A DNA stretch of 64,000 nucleotides from Trichomonas vaginalis G3 (Eukaryota; Parabasalia; Trichomonadida; Trichomonadidae). This document shows, one piece after another, positions 27,908 to 38,979 of the stretch. Under the pieces are notes generated by a model. It was not told the origin of the DNA, did no database searches, and saw only the letters and a program-made list of their open reading frames with translations. The position numbers and the translations under genes were made by a program. The stretch lies in assembly GCF_026262505.1 (NCBI RefSeq), contig NC_067208.1, positions 14,393,962 to 14,457,961 on the forward strand, written 5' to 3'. The first letter of the stretch is position 1; each line of letters begins with the position of its first letter.

Positions 27908-28570
27908 CTATTGCTTCTTGAGGGGCTTGAATAGGAGTTCATGGTGATATTCAAACTCATTTTCTGGGTCGGCGATAGCTGGAGATTGCTTGTGAAGCTT
28001 ATAGTTGTACTTATTGAAAAATTGGCGTCCAACCGTGCAATCCTTGAAGCAAGAAACAATAACAGAGTCATAGCCAAGTTTGAGGCCAATGAATTCTACG
28101 GCTTGGAGTAAAAACTTGCCTAAGCCTTGGCGGCGGAGTTCTTCGGTGACATGGATATCATAAATGAAAAGTGATAACTCTCCTGTGTCAAGTTCATATC
28201 TGAAATGAACAAAACCAATTGGATGGTCTCTGTAAAATGCGATCAAAAACCTTGAATCTTCGTGGTATAGCTCTGCTTCCTTGACCTCTGCATCCCATCC
28301 CCATGCCTTTTCATAGAATTTTTCCATATTCTGGGTGATCATATTGAACATCCATAGTTCATACTCTTCTGGGACCTTATTGAATGATTTTATTTGAGCA
28401 TTGAATAACTCATGATTGAAATTCTGAAGGAAAGGAATAAGATCCATCAAATTCGCTACAGCACGGCTATCTTCAAGAACACGGCGTTTGGTGTTGAGCA
28501 TTTGTGTCTTTTGCTTCTCTGCTTCGGCCTTTGCCTTCTTTAATTCTTTCTTTGATGGCTTCGAAGTCAT
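27908..28570 (-). CDS. NAA40: NatD-type N-alpha-acetyltransferase (NAA40-like)
   Basis: A 220-residue GNAT-fold enzyme. Basic N-terminal helix (KKELKKAKAEAEKQKTQ), then WMFNMITQNMEKFYEKAWGW, the WGW signature of NAA40, FLIAFYRDHPIGFVHFRYEL, and the acetyl-CoA loop ELRRQGLGKFLL at about 143-154. NAA40/NatD acetylates the N-termini of histones H4 and H2A, so the target here is probably histone. Length is close to human NAA40 (237). Start is the only upstream ATG (MTSKPSKKEL). No neighbour hints at regulation. Confidence 0.85.
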   Translation of the reverse strand: MTSKPSKKELKKAKAEAEKQKTQMLNTKRRVLEDSRAVANLMDLIPFLQNFNHELFNAQIKSFNKVPEEYELWMFNMITQNMEKFYEKAWGWDAEVKEAELYHEDSRFLIAFYRDHPIGFVHFRYELDTGELSLFIYDIHVTEELRRQGLGKFLLQAVEFIGLKLGYDSVIVSCFKDCTVGRQFFNKYNYKLHKQSPAIADPENEFEYHHELLFKPLKKQ

Positions 28571-29175
28571 AAAATCTCCAAAAAGACAAAATCTCTATCT
28601 ACTGAAAAAAAATCAAAAATTTAATATTATTACAATCATCTAAAATTAAATATATTTTCTCGTATAACATAGTGGTTTTTAACAGCAAGATTCCGTAAAT
28701 CCATCAAATCATTTATATAGATGGGTGACAAGGTCTATCATAATCATTATTATTTCAATATCCTATCCTTTGTGTTTGGATAACCATAATATATCAAATA
28801 AGCTTTGAAATAATAGAATTTTATCCAATATTTCAAAATAGGAAAGGAAATTAGTAACATTTCAAAGTTGCATTTGCACAACATGCAAATTCTAGTATAT
28901 TATGCTACATTTTGCATGCATAGGCCTTATTATCAATTTGCGGTATACAATAACTATGGATTTTAAAGCACGGATGTTTAATACCCATCATTAAAATACT
29001 ACAAAAAAGATAGTTAAATATAAGAGAATGCATTTCAAGCTGATTGACTCCGTTGTAATTTCGCTGATAGTATTCTATTCAAAACCAAAATTAATATTTG
29101 TACAACTGTCGTGCTAGTAATAATTTTGCGATAAATAGTAAAATTTCTGTGAAAAATTCTATCAAATTTTTAATA
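28571..29175. other. Divergent intergenic region
   Basis: Lies between the minus-strand acetyltransferase and the plus-strand coiled-coil gene, so it should hold both promoters. AT-rich. No structure beyond short imperfect palindromes around 28735-28850. Confidence 0.5.
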
Positions 29176-30198
29176 ATGATAAGTGAAACTGAGGGAAATG
29201 ATGATATAACGGATTTTCAGCTGAACTGTGCGATGCACTACTTCGAGGACATGATAACAAATCTCAAGCATATCAGCGAGACAATAGAATTATCTCTTGA
29301 AAAAGTTGATACATCAATTGACAATACAGAGTCTGAAGAGCTCACTCGTGTTTGCATTTCAGTTAAACAATTCATCTTACAGTTGCATAACAAAATTGTA
29401 GATCAAATTTTCTGTTTGGACCAAGGAAAAATCCAACTTGAAGGAATCATCGAAGAAAACACAAAACTTAGAGACAATTATCTAAAAGGAGTCGCATCTG
29501 TTGATGCCCAGACTATAAGTTCTATAGAATCAAGCGTTGAAGCTTTAGAAAAAGTTTCAAATTTAATTACAAAAATGAACAGCTTAGCAAAGTCAGAAAG
29601 CACGCCAGCTAAGGTTACAAAAGAACTAAAGCCATTATTTAAGCAATATACTGAAGCCAAAAATAACCTGAATAATATTAAATCGCAATGCGTCATAAAC
29701 CAAGAAATTTCGGATCGCCATCATATAAAGTACCAAGAAGAGTTCAAGAAAAAGCAACAAGATATTATTGATAAGTTTTCTTTCGTCATAAGTTGCGCTG
29801 CAGAAACTGTTTGCTCAAGTTTTTCAAGTATGAGCTTATTGGAGACACAAACAAAGCTTACCAAGCCAGAATTGAAAGTGAAATTTAGAGATTTCGAAGT
29901 TCCAACGTTTACTCCTTATGTATTCAAAAACAAGCACCATACTCTTGATCCAATTGAATCTCCTGTCATGAATTCTGCTATAGTTCCTTACGGAGTTGCG
30001 GAAATCAACAAAAGTTTTGAATCATCAAATAGAACGTTTTCGCCAGGCGAAAAAGTCCTTCTAATGGATAATACTGATCGTCCTTACGCTGCAATTGAAT
30101 TTGAAAACAAAATTTATTGCGTTCCAAGAAATTCCCTTACAATTATAAAATTTGGTCCTCCGTCAAAGCCTGGACCAATCACTGTTGATAATTATTAA
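29176..30198 (+). CDS. Coiled-coil protein with C-terminal SH3-like domain (BAR-type?)
   Basis: I take the ATG at 29176 (MISETEGND), giving 340 residues. Residues about 15-225 are long helices with heptads (LKHISETIELSLEKVDTSI, KVSNLITKMNSLAKSES, KKKQQDIIDKFSFVIS), as in BAR-domain bundles. The last 70 residues contain FSPGEKVLLMDNTDRPYAAIEF..YCVPRNSLTII, which reads like an SH3 fold ending in a VP.N motif. If right, it would be an amphiphysin/endophilin-like membrane-bending protein. No domain identity is certain. No signal peptide. Confidence 0.6.
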   Translation: MISETEGNDDITDFQLNCAMHYFEDMITNLKHISETIELSLEKVDTSIDNTESEELTRVCISVKQFILQLHNKIVDQIFCLDQGKIQLEGIIEENTKLRDNYLKGVASVDAQTISSIESSVEALEKVSNLITKMNSLAKSESTPAKVTKELKPLFKQYTEAKNNLNNIKSQCVINQEISDRHHIKYQEEFKKKQQDIIDKFSFVISCAAETVCSSFSSMSLLETQTKLTKPELKVKFRDFEVPTFTPYVFKNKHHTLDPIESPVMNSAIVPYGVAEINKSFESSNRTFSPGEKVLLMDNTDRPYAAIEFENKIYCVPRNSLTIIKFGPPSKPGPITVDNY

Positions 30199-30801
30199 AT
30201 ATATGCGCTTATTATGTTTTGATTTTTTAATTTATTTATTAAAATTTTTAAATTAGATGTTTGATGGCTTTTATTCTGTCTTGATTCTATAAATAGTTTC
30301 TATATATATGACGCTATTATTAAGATACCCTTAAAATTATTTCAAGTAATTTTCATTGAAAATTTCAAGCTTTACAAATATGATAAATTGTCTAGTATTC
30401 CTATGTATAAGATTATGTTTCATGCAAACATCCTCTTTAACTTAAATTTTTTAATTTTTTTTGGTAAAAATATTGGTATTCTTGAATAAAATTTGTCAGT
30501 GTTGAATGCAATTGACCAAAAAATGGCTTTATTCAATAGCTATACCAAATGTCTGCAAGAATAATTCAATTGTCAATTTTGACTCATCTAACCAGGTTAT
30601 TGATAATATCTGAACTCAATAATAGGAAGTAACTTTGAGAATTTGAGAGATTTTTTATTATAGTATATTCAAAAAGTGTGCAAATTAGATATATTATTCA
30701 TTAGAAAAAAATTATTTAATAAACGAGTCAAGGAATGATCAAAATAAAAGATAATAGTAAAATACAAAAGGAATAAAAAATAAAATTATAAAATAAAAAA
30801 A
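30199..30801. other. Convergent intergenic region, nothing seen
   Basis: AT-rich spacer between two convergent genes. No supportable feature. Confidence 0.5.
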
Positions 30802-32610
30802 TTAGAGGTCGAGAGTAAGAGTAACAACCTTTGGCTTTGTTCCAGAGTCACCGCGGAGGCCAGCGATATATCTAACTTGTCTTGGCATTGATGTTCCTGT
30901 CTCAACCATTGTTTGTTGACCTTTATCTCTCTTTAATATTGTTTGGACAACGGAATCTCTTCTGTAATGGCTTTCATCTGTTTGAGAGCTCTTTGTTCTC
31001 TTGTTCTGTAGGCCTTTGAGGATCTTCTTTCTCTTGTTTAACTCCCATTGGTTCCAATGATAAGTCATATCGATGTAAGATTCCACTGGATGTACTTCTG
31101 TTTGGATTTCGCTATCTCTGAGCTTGGATTTCTTTGGTTTTGGTTGAGATGCTCTAATCGGAATCTTTTGAGCCTGTAAAATCGGGAATTCGTTCTGTAA
31201 TCCGAGCAAAGGAACAAGTTCTGGCTTTTTCTGCGCAACTTTCATGGCTTCATCGTGCCAATACTGAGGATCTGCCAAGAATTTGTTTCTTTTGACCTGG
31301 TCAACGAAGGCATAGTACCTTTTCTCCCATTTGATGCTGCCTAAAACAACATCACCTGGTAAAAGTAAACCATTTCGTTCAACCAAAGTTACAGGACAAA
31401 ATCCGTTGAATGCAAATTCTCCGTCTGCATCATGTTGAACGAGAACTGGATGGCTGTCATCTCCAGCAACTTCTGATTCCTTAGGGATGACTTCCTTTTC
31501 GGTAGGAGGAGTTTGTTGTGGAGTTGGAATTGTTGGGGCAGTTTCATCAACAGTAGAGATGGAATATGTAAATGTATCACGATGCTTACGAAGTCTAGCA
31601 AGAAGATTTTCGATTGTTTGGACTTGGTCTTCGCATCCCTTCAATTTATGCCAAACTTCAGCAAGAGCGGCAAAATATGGCATGGATTTTTGTGTTGGGA
31701 CGGAGTCTGATATTTCCATCTGGTTACGGAGGTTTTCGATGATTGAATCAAATTCAATTGTTGATTTTTCAACTCCAACTGAGATATCTTTCAGTCTTGT
31801 AAGGAGAAATTCGTAGAAGAAGTTGAATTGCTGTCTGTTGGCAAGCTCATCTGTAAGGCGTTTAGCGTTTGGAACGTTTTCATCTTTGAGGGCTTTGTTG
31901 TATTCAATAATTAATGAATTGACACCTTCGATTGATGTTGTGATACGGTCCTTTGCAGCATTAAGCTTCTTTGGTACTTCAAGACGAAGATTTGTTGCTG
32001 GATCAGCAAGATCACCGCCAAATGTCTGGAAAACACGAACACCAAGAACATTGTTGGAAAGATCTTGAAGTTTAGCACGTTTTTCTTCATCAGATAAAGC
32101 GAGATACTTTGGAACATCCGACTTTGGGAAAATTTGTTCAAGAGCTGATGTTGCAAGACGAACATCTTGTGGATCGTTTGGTGTACCCCAATGAGATGTA
32201 ATGATTGTATATGAAACAATTTTTCTGTATAAAGCGTCAATGGCTGTTTGGCTACGAGCGCGTGTAGTAATGAGCTCTTGTTCAATTGCATCACGATGTT
32301 CCTTGTCACGTTCTTCCTTTTGTTTGGCATTTCTATCTGCTTGTGCAAGAGCAAGATCCATATCTACTTGCATCCTGATAGTTAACATCGGGATAGACTC
32401 TGGATCGCCAAGCATCTTCATTGATTCATCATGAAGAAGTTGTACTTTTGAATCTTCTAATGGCTTTGAAACATCAATCTGAAATTCTTCTAATCTTGAT
32501 GAAATAACGGATCTAACTGTGTAAGCAATAAGAGCCTGAGAGGCATCAATGTTTTTGGAAAGGCATTCATCAGCAAGTGTCTGTACGACGTGGATGATTG
32601 ATTCCTCCAT
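30802..32610 (-). CDS. CFAP206: Cilia- and flagella-associated protein 206
   Basis: A 602-residue protein close to the length of CFAP206/FAP206 (about 620). Long helical N-terminal part (about 1-330), a Pro-rich hinge (APTIPTPQQTPPTEKE), then the family's C-terminal segment: GLLLPGDVVLGSIKWEKRYYAF, SEIQTEVHPVESYIDMTYHWNQWELNKR, KSSQTDESHYRRDSVVQ, then KGQQTMVETGTSMPRQVRYIAGLRG. CFAP206 anchors radial spoke 2 and dynein c on axonemal doublets, fitting the flagella of trichomonads. Start at the first ATG (MEESIIHVV); AAAATCATGG leaves no room for a standard initiator spacing. Confidence 0.93.
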   Translation of the reverse strand: MEESIIHVVQTLADECLSKNIDASQALIAYTVRSVISSRLEEFQIDVSKPLEDSKVQLLHDESMKMLGDPESIPMLTIRMQVDMDLALAQADRNAKQKEERDKEHRDAIEQELITTRARSQTAIDALYRKIVSYTIITSHWGTPNDPQDVRLATSALEQIFPKSDVPKYLALSDEEKRAKLQDLSNNVLGVRVFQTFGGDLADPATNLRLEVPKKLNAAKDRITTSIEGVNSLIIEYNKALKDENVPNAKRLTDELANRQQFNFFYEFLLTRLKDISVGVEKSTIEFDSIIENLRNQMEISDSVPTQKSMPYFAALAEVWHKLKGCEDQVQTIENLLARLRKHRDTFTYSISTVDETAPTIPTPQQTPPTEKEVIPKESEVAGDDSHPVLVQHDADGEFAFNGFCPVTLVERNGLLLPGDVVLGSIKWEKRYYAFVDQVKRNKFLADPQYWHDEAMKVAQKKPELVPLLGLQNEFPILQAQKIPIRASQPKPKKSKLRDSEIQTEVHPVESYIDMTYHWNQWELNKRKKILKGLQNKRTKSSQTDESHYRRDSVVQTILKRDKGQQTMVETGTSMPRQVRYIAGLRGDSGTKPKVVTLTLDL

Positions 32611-33373
32611 GATTTTCTTTTCAAAAAAATATACGTTAGTAAAAAAAATTTACAAACTAAAATCTCTTGTTTCAATATTTCTATATCAATAGGCTTACAA
32701 TCGAGTAAATATCATTATTTCTCAAAATTATATCAAAGATAAAAACAATATTTGATGAATTTCAAAAAAATTTCATGAATTATGATTCATTCTACCTGAC
32801 TCTATTTGTGTGGCTGAGGTATTTACTACTTCAAATGAAAAATATATTGAAACTTCAAATCTCTAATGTTTTTCATTAACTAACATACTATCACACTTAT
32901 GTTTTAAAATCTAAATGTATTGATTCAAGTTTTCTATAAATTTTAATGTTTAAAAGCAATATTTCAAATGATAATAATAGCAAACAATTAATTTGAAAAT
33001 GATAAGCGATATACTGATTTCATCTGATGTCCTATAAGCTCCTATCAAAATTGCAATATGAATATTGTTATAGAAATGCTACTTCTAGAAAAATTTTCAA
33101 ATTCTTGATTCTAAAAGAAGAATATGTTCTTTGGACAAAATGCATTCTATTTACTTTTGATATGACAGAGTATACCACCTTGAATTACGGAATTTGAGCC
33201 AAAATTTGATTTATCGATAATGAATTTTTCAATAGAATCTATTTAATCCTCCCTAAACAATCTTGGTAAACTTCAGAAGTTCTCTTAAACTTATTAAATC
33301 ATGTTAATTGTATATCTAACGTTTTGTAAGGATTTTTTTTTTCATTTTTCACTTTTGTTTACAATAAAAATTG
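32611..33373. other. Divergent intergenic region
   Basis: Between divergent genes; AT-rich, with an initiator at its right end (33349-33354). No other feature. Confidence 0.5.
33349..33354 (+). promoter_or_regulatory. Initiator TCACTT before the receptor gene
   Basis: TCACTT matches the trichomonad initiator consensus and lies 25 bases before the ATG at 33374. A second, TCATTT, is just upstream. Confidence 0.5.
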
Positions 33374-35695
33374 ATGAAAAAGCCACTAATTCTCTCTATC
33401 TCTAAATATACAAAAGGATATACATCAGAGAAGGGTAATATAATTAGTGCGCAGAATCTCCAGAAGACTGTTTTCTCCAAATTCGCTGCACGTCGTAGCG
33501 CCGGAAAAACAGATCGTAAATTTATCAGCGATAACTACTTGATAGCTCAATTCATCATTATTTTGATGATGGTTATCTTTCAATTTATTTCCATGGGTCT
33601 AAATATTTTCATTGAAGGAGAAATTTATAATCATTTTTCCAAAAAGATCCTTGGAGACTACGCTGTTGCTTCAAATTTAAATTTTCAAGAACGTCTACAA
33701 AATATTGTTGAAGAAGGTATCAACTACGCCTCTGCTTTATCAACTTTATTCCAACCTTTTGATTTCCTTAACTTCAACAAATCTAAAGCCCCTAATATAA
33801 TTAACGTATTTTACGAAGCATCCAAAACATACTCCAATTCTGTCTTATGGTATCAACTTGAAGTTCTTCCTGCAGAAGCTTTGATCGTCTACAGGCCTCC
33901 AATACCAAATCAGATCCATTCAACACTATACAGTGACAAGGACACAGATTACTGGCTCTTTGCTTGGAGGGCTGATGATAATGCCTACAATCCAAATTAT
34001 CCTGAGAAAGATGGTATTAATTTGACATTACGGATGCGGCCAAAAGATATGCCTGAGGTCAAGGAGTCTACTAAGAACCCTAATTTGGTTACTTTTGGTA
34101 CACCAAATTTTGGATATAAATCTTATACGAAACAGTCATTCATAGAGATTTCCAAAGCTATCCTTTGTGATGGTGAGGTAATAGCTGTTGTAAATGTAGC
34201 ACTAGACCTTGAAACGATCCAACATTTGACAAAAGATTTATCTTTCTCTGAAAATTCAAGAGTCGCCGTTTCATCGCATTCCGGTATTTTAATCGGTCTG
34301 ACCGGCAGCGATGAGCTCGTTGACTCATTCCAAGGTTCTTTGATCACAAAAACACTTTTCCAGCTCAGAGACCCTGTTTGGAGCGTTATTGTTAACGACA
34401 CTCAATTCCAGTCTGGCGAAAACTACTCAAAAACATACGTAATCAATAATCAGCCAAGAGATTATATTGTAACAATTTCTCCAACACCGATTGAAGGAAC
34501 AAACACTGAATTAACGATTTACAGTTTAGTATGTTACAGCGATATCGCTCCCATTACAAAAGGATCTCAGCAACTTGATATTATTTTATATATTGCTGTT
34601 TCTTTAGGATTTGGCACATTTGTGTTCACATCCTATAATGTACTTGTCGATCTTGTTTCCATGCAAAGCAATTCACCCTTCTCCAGCGATTACAATGACT
34701 CGACATCTCATATCAAGAAATTTACACTTGAAACAGCCATCGATGACCTTTGCGCCCTGCGCCAACGCGAAGATGATCCCAATATCGTCAGCGAAATCAA
34801 CTCAATCATCGACCAACTTGAACATACCGGAGAGAAATCTCTAATTAGAGTTTCGGACTTCGACCAAATCCTCAACGATCCGAAGCTGAATGAGCTCTTC
34901 ACCAAAGTTTTCCAAAGACCAAACGTAAACGCCAAAATCGAAATTATTGATTTGCCATATCCGCAGTTCCTTTCGAAATTGGTGAACAAATCGGATACAG
35001 ATGTGATCAGCTACACGTTAAGATACTGTGGAGAGTGTTTTTCTGAAGAAGGAATGACGAAATACATAAATCACATTTTATCCGTTTTGGATGAGTCGGA
35101 ATTACCATATGTCGCTCACTCATTCAAGCTAATCCTTGCGATAAATGACATGAAGGTGTTCTTTTCCAAGGAATTGCTCTTCGGAATGCTGATATCGAAT
35201 TTAATTTTCCACATTTTGATAAAGAACAGAAAACAGAAGCAGAATACAATTGACAGATTATTCTTCAAGTCATTGCCATACACGCTGACTACTCTTTACT
35301 GCGAACTCAAGGAATTACATTCGATATTACTCGAAAACAACGAAGAGACATGGTCGACCATCGCGTTCACGTGTTTCACCTTCACAAATATCATACCGTT
35401 GAGTAGACACTTACAGGTCTGCAGCAGAACTGTACTTTTCAGAGGAATTCTCCAAGATCAGAAAATGACATCGGGAAACATATCCTTTGACGTACTCAAC
35501 GTGATATTTTTATGCTCTATGTGCCCGTTCTTGTTCAGAAGAAAGAACATTTCCCATGAAATTATTGATAATTTGGTCGGAAACGATTCTTTGACAAAGA
35601 AGTGCTTGATTAATGAGTACTACCCTGCAGTCAAGAGCGCGCTAATTGATATTTGCGGATCTTCTTTCGTTAAGAAGCTCGCTGACTTTATATAA
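33374..35695 (+). CDS. Two-pass membrane sensor with degenerate PDE-like cytosolic domain
   Basis: A 773-residue protein from the ATG at 33374 (MKKPLILSI). Membrane helix 1 at about 56-78 (LIAQFIIILMMVIFQFISMGL) and helix 2 at about 402-424 (IILYIAVSLGFGTFVFTSYNV) enclose an extracellular domain of about 320 residues. Its plan (a long helix, then strands ending in VIAVVNVALDLETIQHL) resembles dCache sensors. The cytosolic part (about 430-773) is helical. A segment near 605-620 (LIFHILIKN) and another near 650 (LHSILLEN) sit where cyclic-nucleotide phosphodiesterases carry metal ligands, but the metal-binding His/Asp set is not there. Likely a signalling receptor with an inactive PDE-type fold; the PDE link is tentative. 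Confidence 0.65.
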   Translation: MKKPLILSISKYTKGYTSEKGNIISAQNLQKTVFSKFAARRSAGKTDRKFISDNYLIAQFIIILMMVIFQFISMGLNIFIEGEIYNHFSKKILGDYAVASNLNFQERLQNIVEEGINYASALSTLFQPFDFLNFNKSKAPNIINVFYEASKTYSNSVLWYQLEVLPAEALIVYRPPIPNQIHSTLYSDKDTDYWLFAWRADDNAYNPNYPEKDGINLTLRMRPKDMPEVKESTKNPNLVTFGTPNFGYKSYTKQSFIEISKAILCDGEVIAVVNVALDLETIQHLTKDLSFSENSRVAVSSHSGILIGLTGSDELVDSFQGSLITKTLFQLRDPVWSVIVNDTQFQSGENYSKTYVINNQPRDYIVTISPTPIEGTNTELTIYSLVCYSDIAPITKGSQQLDIILYIAVSLGFGTFVFTSYNVLVDLVSMQSNSPFSSDYNDSTSHIKKFTLETAIDDLCALRQREDDPNIVSEINSIIDQLEHTGEKSLIRVSDFDQILNDPKLNELFTKVFQRPNVNAKIEIIDLPYPQFLSKLVNKSDTDVISYTLRYCGECFSEEGMTKYINHILSVLDESELPYVAHSFKLILAINDMKVFFSKELLFGMLISNLIFHILIKNRKQKQNTIDRLFFKSLPYTLTTLYCELKELHSILLENNEETWSTIAFTCFTFTNIIPLSRHLQVCSRTVLFRGILQDQKMTSGNISFDVLNVIFLCSMCPFLFRRKNISHEIIDNLVGNDSLTKKCLINEYYPAVKSALIDICGSSFVKKLADFI

Positions 35696-35698
35696 CTT

Positions 35699-36571
35699 TT
35701 TATGTTTTATTATTTATTTTTTATTGTTTTATTTTTCATTAATTAAATTGTATATATCCATTTGATTATTTACATGTGTTTTCTTTTTATATTTCAATTT
35801 TAATTTTAATTAAATTTATTTCATATATCCCTAGGAATAATAAAATGTATACGTATTATAAATAGATTTGGCAGATTTGAAAATCTTCAAAAACCATTAT
35901 TCAGCCTGAAAATTGAATTTTTATATCTAATTTGACATTTTCAACAAATTAATAAAATTAAAAACTATAGTTTTGCTATGGCATATCATTGTTAAAAATG
36001 GCTCGAAGTTTTTTTCTCATCAAAGAAAAAGTACTCATGTAAGGGCACCTCAGGTAGGCTCTTGAAATATCCAAAATATGATACTCAATCTCAAGATCAA
36101 AACTACTAATCAATGTTTATTCTTGGATTTGAATCATTCAAATATAAGAAAGACTAATGTTTCAAGCCAATAGAAGTATATGCTATTTGAGAAAACTGAT
36201 TGAATGTTGTTCTTTTTAATGAAGAGCTTCAAATTCATAGCTTCTCAATCATTCATATTTGCACTATCTCCATTTACATGATATTTCGTCCTCAATATCT
36301 AGAAAGGAGAGATTTTATTCGTGAGATAGTTACAATGCTTTTAGCAGCTTTCAATTCATATTGTGAATCATAAAAATCATGCATGCGTAATGATATAGTA
36401 TCATGCAATACTAACTTAGAAAGATGGACTAATAAAACTTTTTCATGACCTTGTTTTTTATTCAACATTCACCCTGTGTTTTTTTGGTATTCTAATTTTC
36501 TAAATTTCCATATGTTTGATAGGTGTGGAAGTAAGACATCAATTTCAAAAACTATTTTTAAAGGCTAAGTA
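35699..36571. other. Intergenic, nothing seen
   Basis: About 870 bp of AT-rich sequence without a gene frame, RNA or repeat that I can support. Confidence 0.5.
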
Positions 36572-36577
36572 TCATTT
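36572..36577 (+). promoter_or_regulatory. Initiator TCATTT before the TAF8-like gene
   Basis: TCATTT matches the trichomonad initiator and lies 8 bases before the ATG at 36580, a typical very short leader. It supports that start. Confidence 0.6.
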
Positions 36578-36579
36578 TT

Positions 36580-37338
36580 ATGAATGATCACTTTGCTAAT
36601 TCAATACTTAGGACAGTGATCGCTCAAACAGCTCATAACGAGGGCTTTTCCAATATGTCTGAAGCTTCTATATTAATATTAAATGATGTAATAGTTGATT
36701 TTATTAGAGAAATTTGCAAATTTTCATCAAAAATGTCAATATTATCAGGGAGAACTGAAGTTAATGCATATGATTTGTTTTTTGCATTAGAGCGCGTTGC
36801 AAATGAAAATACTAATTCGTTAAATACTTTTATAATTCAACACGAAAATTCAATATCATCAACATTATATGCTCCAAACTTTCCACAACCAAAATTATCA
36901 GAATATTACAAACAACAAATTGAAGATAATCCAGGTGAAATACATTTTGCTCGTAGATTTCCAATAATTCAATCTCAATCTCCTGAATTTCCATTCATAC
37001 CAAGCTTTTATCCAAAAATACCTTCACTTAAAACAACACCAGATGCAGAATCTGTATTACAGACAGAAAAAACAAAAGATTACGAAAAAGATAAAAGGAA
37101 ATCACGAGAGCAAAAAATATTACAGTCAGAGCTAGATGGTATGGATAAAGACAGCCAATTAATTGCTCCACAATTTGTCAATTTCAATTTTGCAAAATTA
37201 CTTGGCTCAGACACTTCAACTAACCCAGAGCAAAACAGAATATCATCTGATATATTGAATGGCATTAAGCCAATTATTGAACCAGAAAAAGAATTTTTAT
37301 TCGAACCTTACAAGCCAAAAGAAGATTTAGACAGTTAA
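36580..37338 (+). CDS. TAF8-like histone-fold protein
   Basis: A 252-residue protein. Residues about 8-75 are a bromodomain-associated histone fold: SILRTVIAQTAHNEGFSNMS, ILILNDVIVDFIREICKFSS, then GRTEVNAYDLFFALERV. Downstream comes a Pro-rich part (FPFIPSFYPKIPSLKTTP) like the motif after the TAF8 histone fold, then a charged region (DYEKDKRKSREQK) and a C-terminal tail. TAF8 pairs with TAF10 in TFIID, so the likely role is transcription initiation. TAF3 is the main alternative; no PHD finger is present, which favours TAF8. Confidence 0.75.
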   Translation: MNDHFANSILRTVIAQTAHNEGFSNMSEASILILNDVIVDFIREICKFSSKMSILSGRTEVNAYDLFFALERVANENTNSLNTFIIQHENSISSTLYAPNFPQPKLSEYYKQQIEDNPGEIHFARRFPIIQSQSPEFPFIPSFYPKIPSLKTTPDAESVLQTEKTKDYEKDKRKSREQKILQSELDGMDKDSQLIAPQFVNFNFAKLLGSDTSTNPEQNRISSDILNGIKPIIEPEKEFLFEPYKPKEDLDS

Positions 37339-37744
37339 TATAGCCTATATTCGTTTATGCTATAGTTCAATATATTCAAATTTTACTTTTCATTTAGAGA
37401 TTTCAAAAATTTGTTTTGATAATTTCTAATTTTCATAGATCAATGAAATAACCTTACCTTGAAAGTATATCCAAAATGATTCCGAACCATAATTTTAAGG
37501 TTTTGAAGTGACATTTCTAATTTTTTTAATTTGAAGTGTGAAAATAAGTTTTTCACCAATTAGCAGATTTATTTCCAAGTAAAAGTTTATTTTATCATTC
37601 TCTTATTTTAGCGGAAAAAAATTATTTGATTTTCTTTCATTGTTGAGTGGCTTAATAATTACAAAGAAGCATATAAAGCATATTTTATAATAAATCTAAT
37701 ATAGTATCGCAGTTTCAACAAACAAAAATAATGATGACAAAATA
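37339..37744. other. Intergenic, nothing seen
   Basis: AT-rich convergent spacer between the TAF8-like gene and the RhoGAP 3' end. No feature beyond short A/T runs. Confidence 0.5.
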
Positions 37745-37939
37745 TTAGTAAATAAAATCAGTCCAAGTATCATTAATAATAGTAAAACAGTAATTAATGA
37801 GTTGAGGGAAAGGCACCGGTACACTCAAGCCTTCATGATTTTTAAATAGAGATGTTTGGAAGCAAATTGTCAAATTTGGCATTGTCATTTTATTCTTTGC
37901 ACTATTGTTAAGCGTTAGCATAAGTAGTTCGACGATTAA

Positions 37940-38979
37940 GGGTGCACCCGTATGTACGTTTATTTGAGAGGAGGAGGATTACCCTCTCAATTTTGAGGGA
38001 TTCGTTAGTTTATTTTCTCGATGAATATGCAATAAAATTTGATTTTTACCTTATCAATATACTTCATATAATATACACATGTTCATGTAAAAACTTTTTT
38101 CCAAAATCCTCAGGAATTAAGGGATTTTTGAATTTTGAGAATTTTTTTCGAATTTTTTCGAAAAAAAATATTTTCAGAACAGCCTTAACGGCTAAGATTT
38201 AGGAACAATGTTAAGTATCAAAAAGAAAGGAGGTCTGATATAGACAACATATATCGTTGAAAGTTGAAAAAATCTCTAATATTTGAGCCCAAAATTTCAA
38301 ATTTTAATTTTTTGAAAAAAGAGGCCACCCGTATGTACGTTTATTTGAGAGGAGGAGGATTATATTTTTGAAAGGGTGAAACATTATGAATATGTTAATT
38401 ATATAATAATATGTATTATTATAAAAAAGAAAAAATAAAGCACGTTAAAATTTTTCTTTCTTGATTTTTTATAAAATCTACTTAGAATTATGCAAAATAT
38501 GACTAAATAATTATAAATTTCAAGTTAAATTTTAATTTTGATAAATAATTTAAATTTCAAAATATCAAGTTCAGTTCGACTATGTATGTAGTAATTCCTC
38601 AATAAAGTGCCAAAACCCTATTAAAATATATGAACATTTTCAACATTTTAATGTTTTTATTTAAAAATTTGTTGGAATATGAGCTTCAAACAATTATTAT
38701 GTAAATAAAAATAATTAAATATATGTATTTATTAGTATTACAACCGTAGTAAGTCGATTCTTCCTTTCTTCTACTGAGGTTTGAATTTGATTTCGAATTG
38801 TAAAGAGATTCAAAGGGAAAATACTAGCGGATAAAAACTACCTCCATGAAAGGGTCATAATGGAGTCAAGTTGTATTTTTTGATATTTTTTGCTTTTCGA
38901 GCCTAAATAGGTAGCCAAGATAATGCCTAAAAATAAGGTTCTAAATTCTGAAGTTTACATGATCCTCTCGTGTGCACCC
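37940..38979. mobile_element. 1040-bp TTAA-flanked non-autonomous element (piggyBac-like target)
   Basis: TTAA lies at 37936-37939 and 38980-38983. Inside, the ends are inverted: GGGTGCAC at the left and GTGCACCC at the right. Removing the element with one TTAA rejoins the RhoGAP reading frame exactly. A TTAA target is the mark of piggyBac-type transposition, though these ends are not the textbook CCC start. No transposase is encoded. The left-end segment CCCGTATGTACGTTTATTTG is repeated directly at about 38328, so the element may be composite or internally rearranged. Confidence 0.75.
37946..38361. repeat. Direct repeat of the element's left-end segment
   Basis: About 37 bp starting ACCCGTATGTACGTTTATTT and ending GAGGAGGAGGATTA occur at 37946-37982 and near 38326-38361 in the same orientation. 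The first is followed by a CCCTCTC..GAGGG hairpin that the second lacks. Confidence 0.8.

Noticed and set aside
31389-32434. Several open frames over CFAP206 on both strands
   Set aside because: Shadows; the 602-residue frame carries all family motifs.
37942-38202. Open frame inside the TTAA element
   Set aside because: Low-complexity, Phe/Ile-rich, no homology or start signal; most likely noise.
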